DNA of 64,000 nt from positions 5,907,001 to 5,971,000 of the forward strand of contig JAITYX010000028.1 of assembly GCA_021018815.1 (NCBI GenBank). Direction: 5' to 3'. The first letter of the stretch is position 1, and each line of letters opens with the position of its first letter. The translations under genes and the position numbers were made by a program. Origin of the DNA: Talinum fruticosum. Taxonomy: Eukaryota; Streptophyta; Magnoliopsida; Caryophyllales; Talinaceae. Shown here piece after piece: positions 45,039 through 57,029 of this stretch. The notes below the pieces were generated by a model that saw nothing but the letters and a program-made list of their open reading frames with translations, had not been told where the DNA came from and searched no databases.

Positions 45039-45050
45039 TGGTATCAAAGC
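45039..45050 (+). other. Primer-binding site of SIRE-A
   Basis: TGGTATCAAAGC, two bases after the LTR, is the iMet-type PBS with one change. Confidence 0.85.
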
Positions 45051-45107
45051 CTAGCCTTTTGTCAAAGATCTAACAATCTGAAGGTATAAAGATCATAGCT
45101 CATCAAA

Positions 45108-46735
45108 ATGCGGAATCCGATGAAGAATGATCTTTCACAAGACCACCCAAGTTCAAGGGCTCTAACATCACTCACTAGAAGAAACTCAAACAGTTCTATG
45201 TGCAAGACCAAGATGATTAATTTGGGGCATCATCACTTATAGGAACTACAAATCGATGTAGGAAATAGGTAACGAGATTGTTCGAAAACTAAAGTTCGAG
45301 TTCACCACCAATGAGAGATGAAAAATACAAGAAGAATAACAAAGCTATGAACATCTTGATGTATGCCTTAGACACATTAGAGTTCAACTGGGTCTCATTC
45401 CGTGACACGACAAAAGAAGTACGGGACACCTTTTTGACCACATCCAAAGGTACAAGCTAAGTCAGCGGACCTAGATTAGCCAATATCCGTATAAATGAAA
45501 ACTATTCTAAATTATGGTTGACGAGCATCACCGATATGTAGGTAAGGTTTACTAAGATTATAAACAATCTGAAATCTCTCGGTAAGAAGATGACAAATGA
45601 AGTATTGGTTAAGAAGCTTTTGTGGTGCTTACCCAAGAAGAAATGGAGTCCGAAAAGTCGAACACTTAAAGAAGCATAAGACCTCAGCAAATTAAAGCTC
45701 GAGGTCCTTATTGGAAAACTTCTACTCCATAAGCTACAACTCCAAGAAGAGCAGACTGAGGTCGGTTCAAGAAGAATGTCACTTTAAAGGCCTCAAAAGA
45801 ATTTGGATCGAGTCAAAGCAGCTCTTACTCCGAAGAGGACCCAATGGTAGTACTTGCCATAGGCTTCAAAGAGATAATGAAGCACAAGAAAGGGCATAAG
45901 AAGCCTAGAGCTGAGGTTCTCAGGCAAGATAGAAAAGGTAAAAGGTCCTTTTTCTCCTAATTCTTCTTCTACAAAAATTCAGGTTGTTTTAAATGTGACA
46001 AGCAAGGAGGACATTGACAAAGACTCGCCCAAAAAGACAAAGAGAATACAAAAAAAAGAAGGTCATGGTGGCTACTTGGAGTAAAGATCAGTTAGAAACA
46101 AAGAAGACACTAAAGATGAGTCCAACTATCTAATGATAAAGATTGATTGTGAACTAGAAACCGAGTATGAAGAAGAGTCATCGATATCGAGGAAACCGAC
46201 CCTCAGGAGGTCAACAACTACTTTCATAAATTTTCTAAGAAATATCTTACCAAGTATATCTTTAAGTTAGACGCAAGTCTAATTCTAATTGTATCTTCTT
46301 TCATGAAAAATTTGAGTCTCTAGAAACCGAGAACATAGTTTTGAAAAGTCATTTGGAAAAACTAAGATTTAATATCAATGTACTTGATACCAGCTCACAA
46401 GAAAATGAGACAGAGTTTGAGAACCCGAAACTTTAGAGAGATTTTGAACAAAAAGTTGGATAAGTTTCATAATTTGATTTTGAGACTTACTCAAGGTTAG
46501 AAAAAGGTTAGTCTTCTTGCAGGAGCTCAATGTGTCTAATTTCACAAAGAAGGTTTGAGATTTAACTCTTAATACAAGGATAACTCCTATAAAAGTCTTT
46601 TCAAAAAGGATTCTAGAAAAATCTCTTTCAGAAAAGTTGAGCCTAGTTCAACACACTCAGTTAGAGAAAATTGAGCCCAAAAAGGTTCCAAAAGAAGTAT
46701 CCAAAGACTATTTATAAAATAAAATATTTTCACAA
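45108..46735 (+). pseudogene. SIRE-A gag remnant
   Basis: Gag of SIRE-like copia elements. The ATG at about 45108 starts MRNPMKNDLSQDHP, parallel to the SIRE-B gag start. Later frames match SIRE-B gag: NIRINEN, the ITNNLKSLGKKMTNEV stretch (45557-45603) and a zinc-knuckle piece CFKCDKQGGH (45985-46014), after which the expected final Cys is missing. A charged C-terminal region follows (YEEESS, NYFHKFSKKYLTKYIFKLDAS, around 46165-46275) and then a FHKEGLRF-like end (about 46535-46560) that is also seen in SIRE-B at 61927-61950. Frameshifts and stops break it. Confidence 0.75.
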
Positions 46736-46869
46736 ACTTGAGACTTAGTTTACGTAAAGAAAGAGTCGAAATAGACCCATCCTAAAATTATTCAAATTTA
46801 GGATCTCAAAAGTGCCCTTCCTCCAAAAATGATCTCGATAAAAATAGTTACTCGGGTTCATGAGAGGAA

Positions 46870-47640
46870 GTGAGATGGGTTAGCTTGTTTTTTATTTGTA
46901 GGTATGACTCAAAGAAAAGGAAGACAGACTAGTAACTAGACTTTGACAAACTGGGTAAGTTAGTAGATCGAAACTCTACTGAGGTATGATTAGATCCAAA
47001 CTGTGCCTTAAGTCTAGTAGGCCAAATCTTATGTTTAGTGTTGGTCTTTATGTAATATTTGACTCAAATGCAAAAGAATCACATCTCACTACGGTGAAGA
47101 AAATTTTAAAAATCTTCCAGGACATAGTCACTTGGTCTATGGTATTTAAAAGACTCGGGCCTGACCCTCAATGGATACTCGGACGTTGACTATACTATGT
47201 ATAAGGTTGATAGGAAGAGCACATAAGGAGAATGTCAATTCCTTGGACATTCCCTAATTTCATGGCAATGAAAGAGGTAGATCGGTTTGTCTATCTACTA
47301 TTGAAGCTGAGTACATAGTAGCTGGAGATAGCTATGCTCGGTTATTATGGATCAAGCAGACATTTGAAGGATCTTGGACTGACCTTCTCAACTATACCTA
47401 TAAAGTGCAACAATCAAAGTGTTATAAGCAATATCAAGAAGCCAGTTCAGCATTCCAAGACCAACCACATTGAAGTCGGATGTCACTTTATGAGAGACCA
47501 TGCTGAAGAAGGTGATATTGTTTCGAGTTCATTCCTACTAAGCTTCAAAGTGCTCACATTTTCACTAAGACATTAATTAAAGACTAGTTTTATTTTATTA
47601 GAAATGAGCTTGGCACGATGAATGCATGATTATTTGCTTA
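46870..47640 (+). pseudogene. SIRE-A RT C-terminus and RNase H remnant
   Basis: The reading jumps from the end of gag to the last part of the copia pol. Visible are DSNAKESHLTTVKKILK (47063-47115), a GYSDVDYTMYKVDRKST-like run in a second frame (about 47178-47225), CQFLGHSL, STIEAEYIVAGDSYARLLWIKQTFE-like sequence in a third frame (about 47295-47360), IKCNNQSVISNIKKPVQHSKTNH (47393-47465) and HFMRDHAEEGDIV (47481-47520). These are the usual copia RNase H motifs with the catalytic Asp/Glu neighbourhoods. Protease, integrase and most of RT are deleted. Confidence 0.82.
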
Positions 47641-48576
47641 GTTAATTTATCTTCACAAATATGTGTTTTATTTAAGAAATCTGATTAATTGAGCACTCAA
47701 TTGATACTTTATGAGACTAAGCCTTAGTTATTAGTTAACTAAGCCTTAAGTAAAATAAAAAAGCTCTTAGTCTACTAATAGAGTCAGATTTATCTTTATT
47801 AAAATGGACAATTAAAATTTCTAGGATCATCTCTAATCAATCGAGAATCTTAGATTATTTTTTCACAAATCTTTTTAAGTGTTCCAATATGTTCGTACAT
47901 GAAAAACTAGCCTTTAAGACTGTTGACTCATCTCTCTCTGCTGGAAACTAACCATTACAATCTTACCATTGCGGAATCCTAAAGCCGAGTAGAGAATTCT
48001 AGCATTTTGAAAGCTTTCCCTATAATTACTAAACACTTTCATACTTTTCATTTTTCTTTATAAGAATATATGGCTCTCTTTCTATCAGAATATGCTTGGG
48101 AGGAAGTGACTAAATCTTAAAAATTCAAAATTTTTTTGGTGAAATGCTCCCAACCTCCTACCGCTACTCCCAAATTTGTTTTTGATTTAAAAATTTTCTA
48201 TTTTATCCGACATTTTTCTTTCTCTTCTTGTTCCTTTTTTTTTAGTTTGATGAAATGCATATTATTTGTGGGAGAGAATAATGAGATAAAACAAATATTT
48301 CATTACTTTAAATTCTTTTATCTCAACTTTGCAATTCAGTTATTTATTTTTAATATTACATGCTCGAGATACTCACAAATCGTTTTATTGATTAAAATTG
48401 CTAACTCGATACTCATGAATTTCTTTAAGTGCTCAAATGTATTATTCATACTCTCCTACTCGGACTAAGACTTTGATTATTTCTATTAAATAGTGTTTTA
48501 TATTTCGACAAATTTTCATCAAAAAGTGTAAACAACCATTAATTAGTTGAACGCCTTTTATCAAAAAGGTGGAGAT
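47641..48576 (+). other. SIRE-A 3' internal region
   Basis: The stretch between RNase H and 3' LTR ends in a PPT-like run AAAAAGGTGGAGATCGA (48561-48577). The ORF 48136-48468 is AT-rich with no recognised similarity. SIRE elements can carry an extra ORF here, but I see no convincing one. Confidence 0.45.
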
Positions 48577-49166
48577 CGATGACTCGGTATGACTGACCTT
48601 ATTCATTACGTCTTTTTAATTCAAGTCATTCATCTAAAGTTAGGATTAACTAAGATTCATACTAAAAAGAAATTCACAAAACTAAGTCATATGTTATGAA
48701 AATAATCAAACTCAATATAACCGACACATGACAGACCCTAGACTTCTGCTATCGAAGAAAACATGTTATAGTCTTAGCCTCGGTTCTACTTTAGAAAATA
48801 GAAACCGAATCGATCATTAAACTCGATCCGGCTGACACACTCGGTTCTTGCTGATTGACCCACATAACCGGACTCAATCATTGAGTTTTCAAATTTTTTT
48901 CATCCTAATCATGTCAATTTTATTATGGAAATCATCATAAAATGACCCGGAATCAAATGTGTTAATCATTCATTACCCATAATGTATTAGACTATTATTT
49001 GGCTTGTGAAATGTCTAAATAACTCGTGAGACCATTCACTTTGAATGTATTTCATAAATATATATGATTTTTGACATATCTAGAATTTGAATATATTGAA
49101 TATTGGAATTCATAAATTATATATTAGTAAATTAAGGATAAATTTGTCTTGAACGCTTTATTTAGA

Positions 49167-50305
49167 CTAGCTTTGATTTACACGCAATGCGTGTAATATT
49201 AAATTTGACCTAATATTATATTCACCATATTCCATAATGATGGAATGAAAAAATACATATAAAACTATGGTATGCTAAGAAGTGGGAAAAAATAGAATAA
49301 TTTCTATAACTATGATTTCAACTAATAATTATAACAAAGATTGAACGGTGTAGAGACAAACAATATGACCATGTTGTATTAAATTGACCCGCTATTGTAT
49401 TGACTCGCTATTGTATGGCAATCGAGAATGCCCACCATACAATAGCGGGTTAATTTAATAATTTCTATAACTATGATGTCAACCAATAATTACAACAACG
49501 TCAATTTAATACAATATTTTCTAAGTGACAAAGTAAAATAAATAAAATTCATCGTATCACAACTATGATTTCAAAAACAAGATCTGACAATCCTAAAAAA
49601 CTCCCTCGGAAAGAAAATGTATCGGTGACTTTATACCTTCCTCCTAATTCCCCAAGTCAATTCACTAAGATCCTTCAAACATGCCCTGTCGAAAAAGAAA
49701 AGCTGGAGAAATCAAATGCAATCGAGAAGGATCATTTGAAGGAAGAACAATGAAAATCATATGCCCCACGCTTGATGAATGTAGAATACCAAAAATTTTA
49801 AAGAATTTCAAGCGAAGAGAGAGAAAGGAAAGATGATAATATTGTTGGTGTGAATGGATACTTACAGAGACACATGAAGCCTTAATCAACTTTAAAAATT
49901 GGTGTATATAAATTTAAAAATATCAAATCGGATACCTCATAAAAGCCTTTTGTTGGGCCATGGTTCTCTGCTGAAGCAAGAGAATTAAAGTTTTAAAAAG
50001 ATGGAGTGATGAGAAAGAAAAAGGGGGATGGAGCTATCTCGAAGAAGAAGGTGAACTGCAGTTGATAAGTTGATGGAGTGATGAGACAGAGGAGGATGAG
50101 AAATATTTATGAAGCGAAAGAGGAAGTGGTAGAGAAGGAATAAACTGCAATTTGGTAACTGTCAAGTTTTTGGAGTATGTCATGCGTGCATATAAGAAAT
50201 CGATTGACAATTCTATCCTCACAATTTAAGGTAAGATGAGGGCAAATATGGCAAAATGAAAGTTATACAGCTACAGGAGGGTCTTGGCTTTATATATAAC
50301 ATAGA
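49167..50305 (-). mobile_element. Non-autonomous Helitron in the SIRE-A 3' LTR
   Basis: 1139 bp. On the minus strand it begins TCTATGTTATATATAAAG at 50305 (5' TC) and ends GCTAG at 49167 (3' CTRR). A hairpin with 9 bp arms and one loop base lies at 49178-49196, just before the end. It sits between A and T: the minus-strand flanks read ...ATTAA and TCTAAATAAA.... The SIRE-A 5' LTR holds the unoccupied sequence (TTTAGACTAATCCC on the plus strand), so the insertion junction is confirmed with one substitution and without TSD. It encodes no Rep/helicase. The ORF 49565-49753 is of unknown meaning. Confidence 0.85.
49178..49196 (-). terminator. Helitron 3' hairpin
   Basis: TTACACGCA-A-TGCGTGTAA is a perfect 9 bp palindrome eleven bases from the Helitron's CTAG end. 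It is the element's replication termination hairpin, not a transcription terminator. Confidence 0.8.
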
Positions 50306-51334
50306 TTAATCCCTAATCTAGACCACAATATTTTTATATTTTTAGAACCATTCTCTATATTGTTTTTGCAAGTTCTCTAAAGTTAATTATTTCAAATAAA
50401 TACAAAAAAAGTCTTCATGTTACCAATGAAGTCTGCAAGATAGAAAGCTAGAAAACGTGAATTTGGTCAAACTAACCGACAAACATGTTTGTTACCGTTT
50501 TTGGTAAAATATTGTTTCTAAGTCCAACAATCTCTTCTACTTAAAATTCTAGTTTTCTAAAGTTGGTAAAATAGTTGTTGGAAGCTAGGACAGAGGTACA
50601 ATGACTATTCATGAAAGTCCAAAAATTGAGCCCTTAGACTATCCGTTACAACGGTTAGCTAACTCAATCTCGAAGCTCGACCGTAAGACGTTAAAGACTC
50701 AATGACTACTTCTCCAAAGAAGACTATATAAAGAAGCCTTAGCACAATATTTCCACACAAAAACACAAGAGATACAGACTGAACATATCATACACATGTC
50801 TTGTATACAACTCCTAATTCTTACTCTTATTTTTGGAGTTGTACTCTTAGTGACAAATCTTGCAATCACTTATATTTACTTCTCAAATACTATTTATCTT
50901 GGCTAAGTTTATAAGAGAACATCAACTTATTTGTCTCAAGTTGATAAGGTAACTTCAATGTTATTATCCCAAGTTGATAAGGGAATTCAACTTGGAGGTA
51001 GTAAGTCAGATAAGGGAACTTCATACTTGGGAAAATTATATTAGATTTGCTAGGGAATAAATTTCAATAGTTAAATTCATTATAATTTTGGATTTAATTA
51101 GTGAATTAGACTAAGTGTTGGGATTGAGCACTCGTCCAAGGTTTTCTAACCTAGGAGGGTTTCCTCGTAAAACTCTTTGTGTTATTTTCTCTATCCGACC
51201 GAGTCATTGTAGACTAATCCCATCTTCAAGCTGAGCTCAGCCCTAAGCTTTTCTTAACTTTTTCGGATCTCGGTTCACAAGAACTTAAATTCCGTAAAAT
51301 CCTCAAACACCTTATTCTCCATATTGAACTTTCA

Positions 51335-52597
51335 TACTCGTTTTTTGGAGAGTTGGTGATCTCTTATCTGTAATGCCTTAGTTATTCTCCATGGGCATAC
51401 ATTTACCACTCGACCCATTATCTATTAAAGTCAATGTAACAAACTTGTTACTACATGTTATTGGAAAATAGAGGGTGTTGTTGTGTGCGACGCATTCCTG
51501 AGGTAGGTCTTTATTACCGAAGGTGGTGATTTCTTCTCTGCTATTGATCATCCCTATTTCTTCCTAAGGTGAAATCAGGACGGCATAATGCTTCTATGGG
51601 TAAACCAAAGATAGGCTATCTTGAATCTTATGTTGTACTATATCTTGAATGAATATAGAGGAATGCAACCGGCCTAGAATCGGCTGAGAGAAAATACCTA
51701 GAGTTCCACTAAATGGGTTTTTGTTGTTGTTTGGTTTTTAGGAAACTTTAGGCAAGGGAAACCGTCATGCGGAACATACTTTATAACTTATTTTTAAAGG
51801 TCCAGTGAGTGTTCGATATCGTTTCCTCTTGCATAATGGTATTTCTAGAATTTTCCCGCATCATAATTTTTAGAGTGTTTTGCAATTTCTGAGTCCACTT
51901 TGAAAGGTGGAAGTTTGATCTTTCCTTTAGAGAGAAGGTAATCTAGTGCTTAGGCATAAGAAATGTCCACTGAAATGTAGTTTGTATCCCTTTAGGGCAT
52001 TGACATCTGCTTCCTTATTTGTAATACTACTATTACAACTCTTTTTATCTTTGTTAAGGTAACTACCTTCGTAATTTGCCACGACTTTTGTGGTCGTGGT
52101 GGAAAATTCTTCTTCAATTAACATATCAGCATCTCTAAGGGTAGTGAATCTCATGAAAGGTAACAACTTCAGATTTAGGTTGTAAGATGGGCATATATTC
52201 TTAAGGTTGAACCTTACTGGATCCTTTTCGAAGGGTCTATCTATCCTGTGAGCAGCCTTTGCTTCTATAAAATTTCATAGTCTTTTGGTACATTTTTGTT
52301 ATGTGTCTTTTGGGCGTATGGAGACATGACATGTTCTCGTGTCTTTTGGTACATTTTCATAGTCATTGCTTCTATAAAATTCCATACATGATGGTGGAGA
52401 TTTTCCGAACCATGGAATATAATGTAAGGCATCGTGAATTTTCAAGGTAGTTTTCCTTTTGAGATTGAAGTGCATCTCTCAACGCCATAATAGTGGCTCT
52501 TAAATATGAAAGCTTCTCATAGCATTTTTTCTATATGATCTAAATGTGGATCGAAGGAGGGTTTGGGATTTCTTCCTCATCTTCCATTATTTCAACA
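51335..52597 (-). pseudogene. Tat-like gag-protease fragment, minus strand
   Basis: Read on the minus strand from 52597, gag-like pieces appear: a YLRATIMALREMHFNLKRK segment near 52510-52450, FEKDPVRFNLKNICPS (about 52225-52180), LPFMRFTTLRDADMLIEEEF (about 52165-52105) and NKEADVNALKGYKL (about 52015-51975). Near 51430-51375 it reads FVTLTLIDNGSSGKCMPM. This matches the Tat-lineage aspartic protease active site LIDNGSS/A, where chromoviruses have D-S-G. The fragment therefore holds gag C-terminus and the start of protease. It has many stops. It abuts SIRE-A on one side and the T2 LTR on the other, with no LTR of its own attached. Confidence 0.68.
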
Positions 52598-55227
52598 TGT
52601 AGACACCTAAATTATGTCGTCCTTATCTCCATTATTTATTTTATTTATTTCTGTTAGCTCATTGATGAAAACCTAGTCTTGTTTGTAAGTTCGGGTCAAG
52701 ATTGGACTAAAGTAGAGTGCTCGAAAGCCGCTTTAGCCCACAAAAATCCAACCAACACCAAAAAAACAAGGCATTTTTCTTTTTTTTGGGCCTACTTTTC
52801 TGCATTTTAATTTATTTTTGGATAGTCGATCCGAGTTCGGACTCCCAAACCAAATTCCGAATTAAGCAACGGATCGCAAACCCGCCAAAATGCAATGTTT
52901 TTCCTTTTTTCAGCCAGACGTGGCACACTTTCCCATTGTTAAGTTGTATTTTATACGTATTTTTAGTAGTTATGTAGTTTATATTATATAGTTTATTTTA
53001 TCTAATTTATTTTATTTTGTCTATTTATAGGTAATTATCGAATAAAGTAGGGAAGAAAAGAAAAGACGTTAAAAGTGGATTTTTAGCTACGAGACAAGCA
53101 TTCAAGAAAAGACATGAAGTCGGTCCATAAAAATAATGTGTTATAAAATATTTATTTTATGATATTATATTTTATGAAGTCTTAATTTGAAGAGGAGAGT
53201 GAATATAATCATACTTCTAAGCCTATTAGGACTCCTCTTTAGAGTTGCATGAGAAGAAAGAGGAACCAAGCCAAGCACCCTCACGACTATTTAATAGCCA
53301 TGCAGCCCCTCACAGGCATCCTCCTTCGCTCTCGCCATCATATAGCTCTTGCTGCCCATCTCTTGACCACAATAATCAACACCCCCATGTAGCTCTCCCC
53401 TTTGAGACCCCTACTTGCTTCAACTTCATCATCGTCAACTCACGCCATCCCAAACCTCTCGCTGCCCATCTCTTCCCTTCACACACCTCCTGCATGCCTC
53501 TCGTCACCTCACGCCAGCCCTTAATCATCAATCATCATCACAATCATCAACATCTTCCATATAATCATCATCATCGACGTCCATCATCAACATCATCGTT
53601 CCGCGGCCGAAGAAATTTATAACGGTAGTATTATTTAGTATTGTAATTTTTTTTACTCGTAAAGATTGAATTTTATTGTTAGATTAATATTAAAGATGTT
53701 ATTTTTATTTAGTTTACATGTTTTAAATTACGTGATGTTTGAGTAGTTTTTTTATGCTTAGTATAATCTATTTGAAATCATGTTAAATTATTTATTTTGA
53801 AACAAAGTCTCGATCTTTATTGTCTTATTGATTAGATCCATAATTATACGATAATTTGATTTTAATGTTTATGATTTTATGTCTAGTTAATTAGAGTGCA
53901 CACTAATTAGTTTTATATAAATTTATGTGATAATTTAAAGGGTTTAAGTACGTAATCGCTTGATCTTTTAGACATAAGTATCACCCTAGTTAATCATGGA
54001 TGACTCATGCCTATCTCTTTTAATTAGGAAATTATCATAGATCCTTTTTAAATCAATTTGCTAATAGATTGGTTATTAGGTTCTAGATGATGTTTTTCAA
54101 TACTTAATGCTCTAATTTGATTAAATTCTAGTGCTAGTGCTACGGTTATCAATATTAGTAGGGTTTATATTAGGGCTAGGCCTAAGTAAACTAATAACTA
54201 AGGAAAAAGGGGAAGATCCGCTAGTGGTTGTCTTCTACAGTTTAGCTCACGGGTAGATCAATTTGTATGTTAATGATAAATAATAATTTTCATGGTGGAT
54301 ATAGATTATACTAAGTTCTTTTTATAAATTTGATATCTTTGATATTATTTATTTGCTTTTGAGTTATTTTCTTTAGTTTGTTAATTTTTATTTATAAATT
54401 TCTAGTCCTTTATTATCAATCAACACCGGCTCATAGGGCCCTCTGAGTTTGTTGTTTTGATTGGTTCAGCTTCTGGGTTTTTCCTTTATCTATGTCTAGA
54501 TATTCTTGGTCTCGCTTATATCCTCGTAACCGGTGGTTAAAGGCTAATTTTAGGGTTTCCTAAACTCAAAAATTTACTAAGAATAAGGGGTTTCCCCGCT
54601 TTCATTTAACAATAGTTTTAGCTCTTATTTCTTCCCTTAGGCTACTGAAACTCTCCCCTTATCTCTTTCTCTACTCTCCTTCACTATTACACTCCAAATT
54701 CTCTTTTATAAACCCCGACAAAGGGACTTTTTTCATTGTTTTTTCTCACCATTAACTTGCGGTCTCTCTGCCGAAATCCAATTGAGATTCAAGCTTAGCA
54801 ATTGGGTGACTAGATGGTGCACTTCCACCATCCCAAAGTTTTGTTTTTGTATTTTATTTCATTTTAGTTTTTGTGGTTGTTCATATTGTGGATTTAAGAT
54901 GTAATTGCTTTATTTTCCACCCTACCCGATGTAATCTTCTTTATCGCTTTCTTTGTTTCTTTCACTTAATTGCCTTATTTGTGTACCTTTTATTTCGATG
55001 TATTGCATCTTGATTGCTTGTCTTTCTTAATGCCATCTAAACTCATCTTTTTAATTACTATAGGTCGTGGTTTTGATGGACGGAATGAACAACACCCCTC
55101 TTTGTTTCGTGTTTGCCCTCGAACATGGAACCATTGGTTTCAGACCGATGGAGAGTAATTTTTAGAACCTTTTGCTAATTCCGAGTTAGAAAAGTATTTC
55201 TTTTATTTTTGTTAGTTTTTATCTTCA
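52598..55227 (+). repeat. T2 5' LTR, interrupted by family S copy
   Basis: It starts TGTAGACACCTAAATTATG. The first 339 bp and the last 807 bp align with the other Tat-like LTRs (TATGAGTTTG-like block at 54440-54470, TCATATTGTGGATTTAAGATG at 54881-54901). The middle is a truncated family S LTR. The end is put at ATCTTCA (55227), nine bases before the PBS. Confidence 0.72.
52937..54420 (+). mobile_element. Truncated LTR, second copy of family S
   Basis: It begins TGTTAAGTTGTATTTTATACG and aligns with 5362 onward over almost its whole length. This includes the shared GGTAATTATCGAATAAAGT and AAGTATCACCCTAGTTAATC blocks. The CT-rich part (53260-53600) is more diverged. It stops at TTATTATCAAT (54420), about 770 bp before the expected right end, so no TSD can be seen. 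Confidence 0.8.
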
Positions 55228-55235
55228 AAACTAAC

Positions 55236-55254
55236 TGGCGACTCCTCTTTTCTG
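55236..55254 (+). other. Primer-binding site of T2
   Basis: TGGCGACTCCTCTTTTCTG. The first ten bases match the TGGCGACTC PBS used by many Tat-lineage elements. The minus-strand copy at 36364-36377 reads TGGCAACTCCACC. Confidence 0.7.
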
Positions 55255-57029
55255 TTTCCTTTTACTCTTAAATTGCATCTCGGTTTTATTCTACAAAACT
55301 TGGTAAAAAATGGAAATATGGTTGACAACATGAGCCATGTGACTAGAATTACCTCGGGAATACTAGCCGGATGGTCGATGCCGACATGAAGCTCGACAGA
55401 CCGGCCTCGGTCCCAAGGATACCATCGAGGCTTAGCTTCCGGTCCACACAGACTTTAGTCGTTTGGCCTAGAAAAGCTTTGTTACGGCCATATTTTCATT
55501 TTAACCCTTCCTGTCCGATAAGGCATCTTGAGACGTCTAAAAAGAACTTCAAAAATAAAAAAATTTCTTAAAAATTGCCAATAAATTCCTTCTTAAATCT
55601 CTCTTTTAAAAGCCTTGTCGTTTGCTTGATAAGCACAACTCACGTGAAGCAGTACATTTGTGGGGAAATCGATATGCTCCTATGGAGACACTTATTAAGA
55701 GGGTGAGATTCACAAGTTAAACTTATGAGTCTTATCGCCTTTGTATTAGGCATTTTATTGTGTTTGTATTAAGATGTTTTCCGGACATACAAATTTCAAT
55801 CCATTAAAAACCCTTTTTGGGAGAGGTTGAATCGTTATATTGGTAGGTCCAATCGACTTAATATTAAGGTGTAATTACATTCCAACTCATAACAACCTTT
55901 CTTGATTCCTAATCGAGAGGCAAAGATTGTTCAAGTCATGTTATGCATCCCGAGAGGGCGAAATTGTCATACTATGAGCCATGATATTTATTTGACTTAG
56001 TTTCTCCATGTGAACAATAGAATCTTTATGGTTTAGACTAGACCCTCATATGCATTCTTGAATGTGTGTGGCTCCTCTTTTGCTATTTGATCCTTTTCCA
56101 TGAGCCATAGCAATTTATCTAGGTTTGGTCCAAAAATTCTTGCATTGGTGTAAAACAAGAAAAATAATAAAAACTTTTGAGTTTGTCCATTTTGTGCTTT
56201 CTTATTCAAAGTCAAATTTTCCTTCCTTCCCTTTAGGTTGGTTTATATCCGCATTTTCCTTTTCAAAAATTTTCCTTTAGAGGTCGGTACATTCTTTCTT
56301 TCCCTGTCTCACTCAAAAAGAAGAGGAAAAAACCCGAGTAGGACCTACGCCGAGTGTCGGCTAGCGCCATCCTCTCCGAGTTGGGTCCCGCCATTAGACC
56401 CACTTCCTATTTCAATTGTTGTAGGTACATGCTTAGTTTTTGCATTTATTTTGCATCTTTATCTCAATTAAGGTGAGTCCATTGATTTTATTTTTTATTT
56501 AGACCAAATAAAAATCATCTCAATTAAGGTGAGTACATTTATCATGTTTTTGCATTAGCCATAAATAATTGGGAGAGCATTCTTTTTCTTCGAGTCTGTC
56601 CATTTTTGCATGATAAGCCAAAAATAAAAATGCATTCATTTTCCACTTAGAAGATCATCTTTTTTGCATTTTATTGGTCCGCATTTTTATGTACATCCAA
56701 AAAAACAAAAAGAGGCATATCATTCTCTTAGGGATATGTTATCTCTCGAGTCTACCACTTAAGCCCTAGTCTCCCATAAAATCTCAAAAAAGAAAAAGTC
56801 AATCCTAAGCACATGTTTTTGGGATACGGGATAAGTAAGCCTACTAAAATAAGGAACTGTCACATAAAGCGGTTAAGAAGTAAGGATTTTGCTTCATTAG
56901 CACATTCAACACTAGTTCACTCAAAATCGGTACGTCCCATGTCCATATATGCGACACAAGTTTATGTTATAGAAATCGGAACGGACCGGATGCTTCGACC
57001 AGCCAGCACCGAGAACCGGTCACTTTAGC
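55255..57029 (+). other. T2 leader
   Basis: The first 450 bases match the minus-strand leader at 35930-36382 and the T1 leader. Beyond about 55750 no copy is in the window. It holds a near-duplicate TCTCAATTAAGGTGAGTCC/ATCTCAATTAAGGTGAGTAC (56461 and 56517). No ORF is recognisable; ORFs such as 55371-55571 and 56238-56471 have no known similarity. Confidence 0.5.

Larger units (their letters stand above)
43378..51334 (+). mobile_element. SIRE-A: SIRE-like Ty1/copia element, internally deleted
   Basis: LTRs at 43378-45036 and 48577-51334, the latter enlarged by a Helitron. The internal part is only about 3.5 kb, with PBS, gag and the C-terminal RNase H; protease, integrase and RT are missing. 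The gag and LTRs are homologous to SIRE-B. Five-base flanks (TGCTA and TACTC) do not match, and the sequence on its two sides comes from Tat-like elements in opposite orientation. The insertion site was therefore rearranged. Confidence 0.85.
48577..51334 (+). repeat. 3' LTR of SIRE-A with Helitron insert
   Basis: About 1.62 kb once the 1139 bp Helitron is taken out. It aligns with 43378-45036. The TATA box CTATATAAAG is intact near 50724. The last 35 bp are shortened relative to the 5' LTR and end AACTTTCA at 51334. Confidence 0.82.

Noticed and set aside
48136..48468. 110-residue ORF as SIRE envelope-like gene
   Set aside because: AT-rich, Phe/Ile-rich composition, no signal peptide plus C-terminal membrane layout, and no counterpart to compare in SIRE-B within the window.
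49565..49753. 62-residue ORF inside the Helitron as captured gene
   Set aside because: No recognisable similarity, short, and no exon-intron structure visible. Left as unknown.
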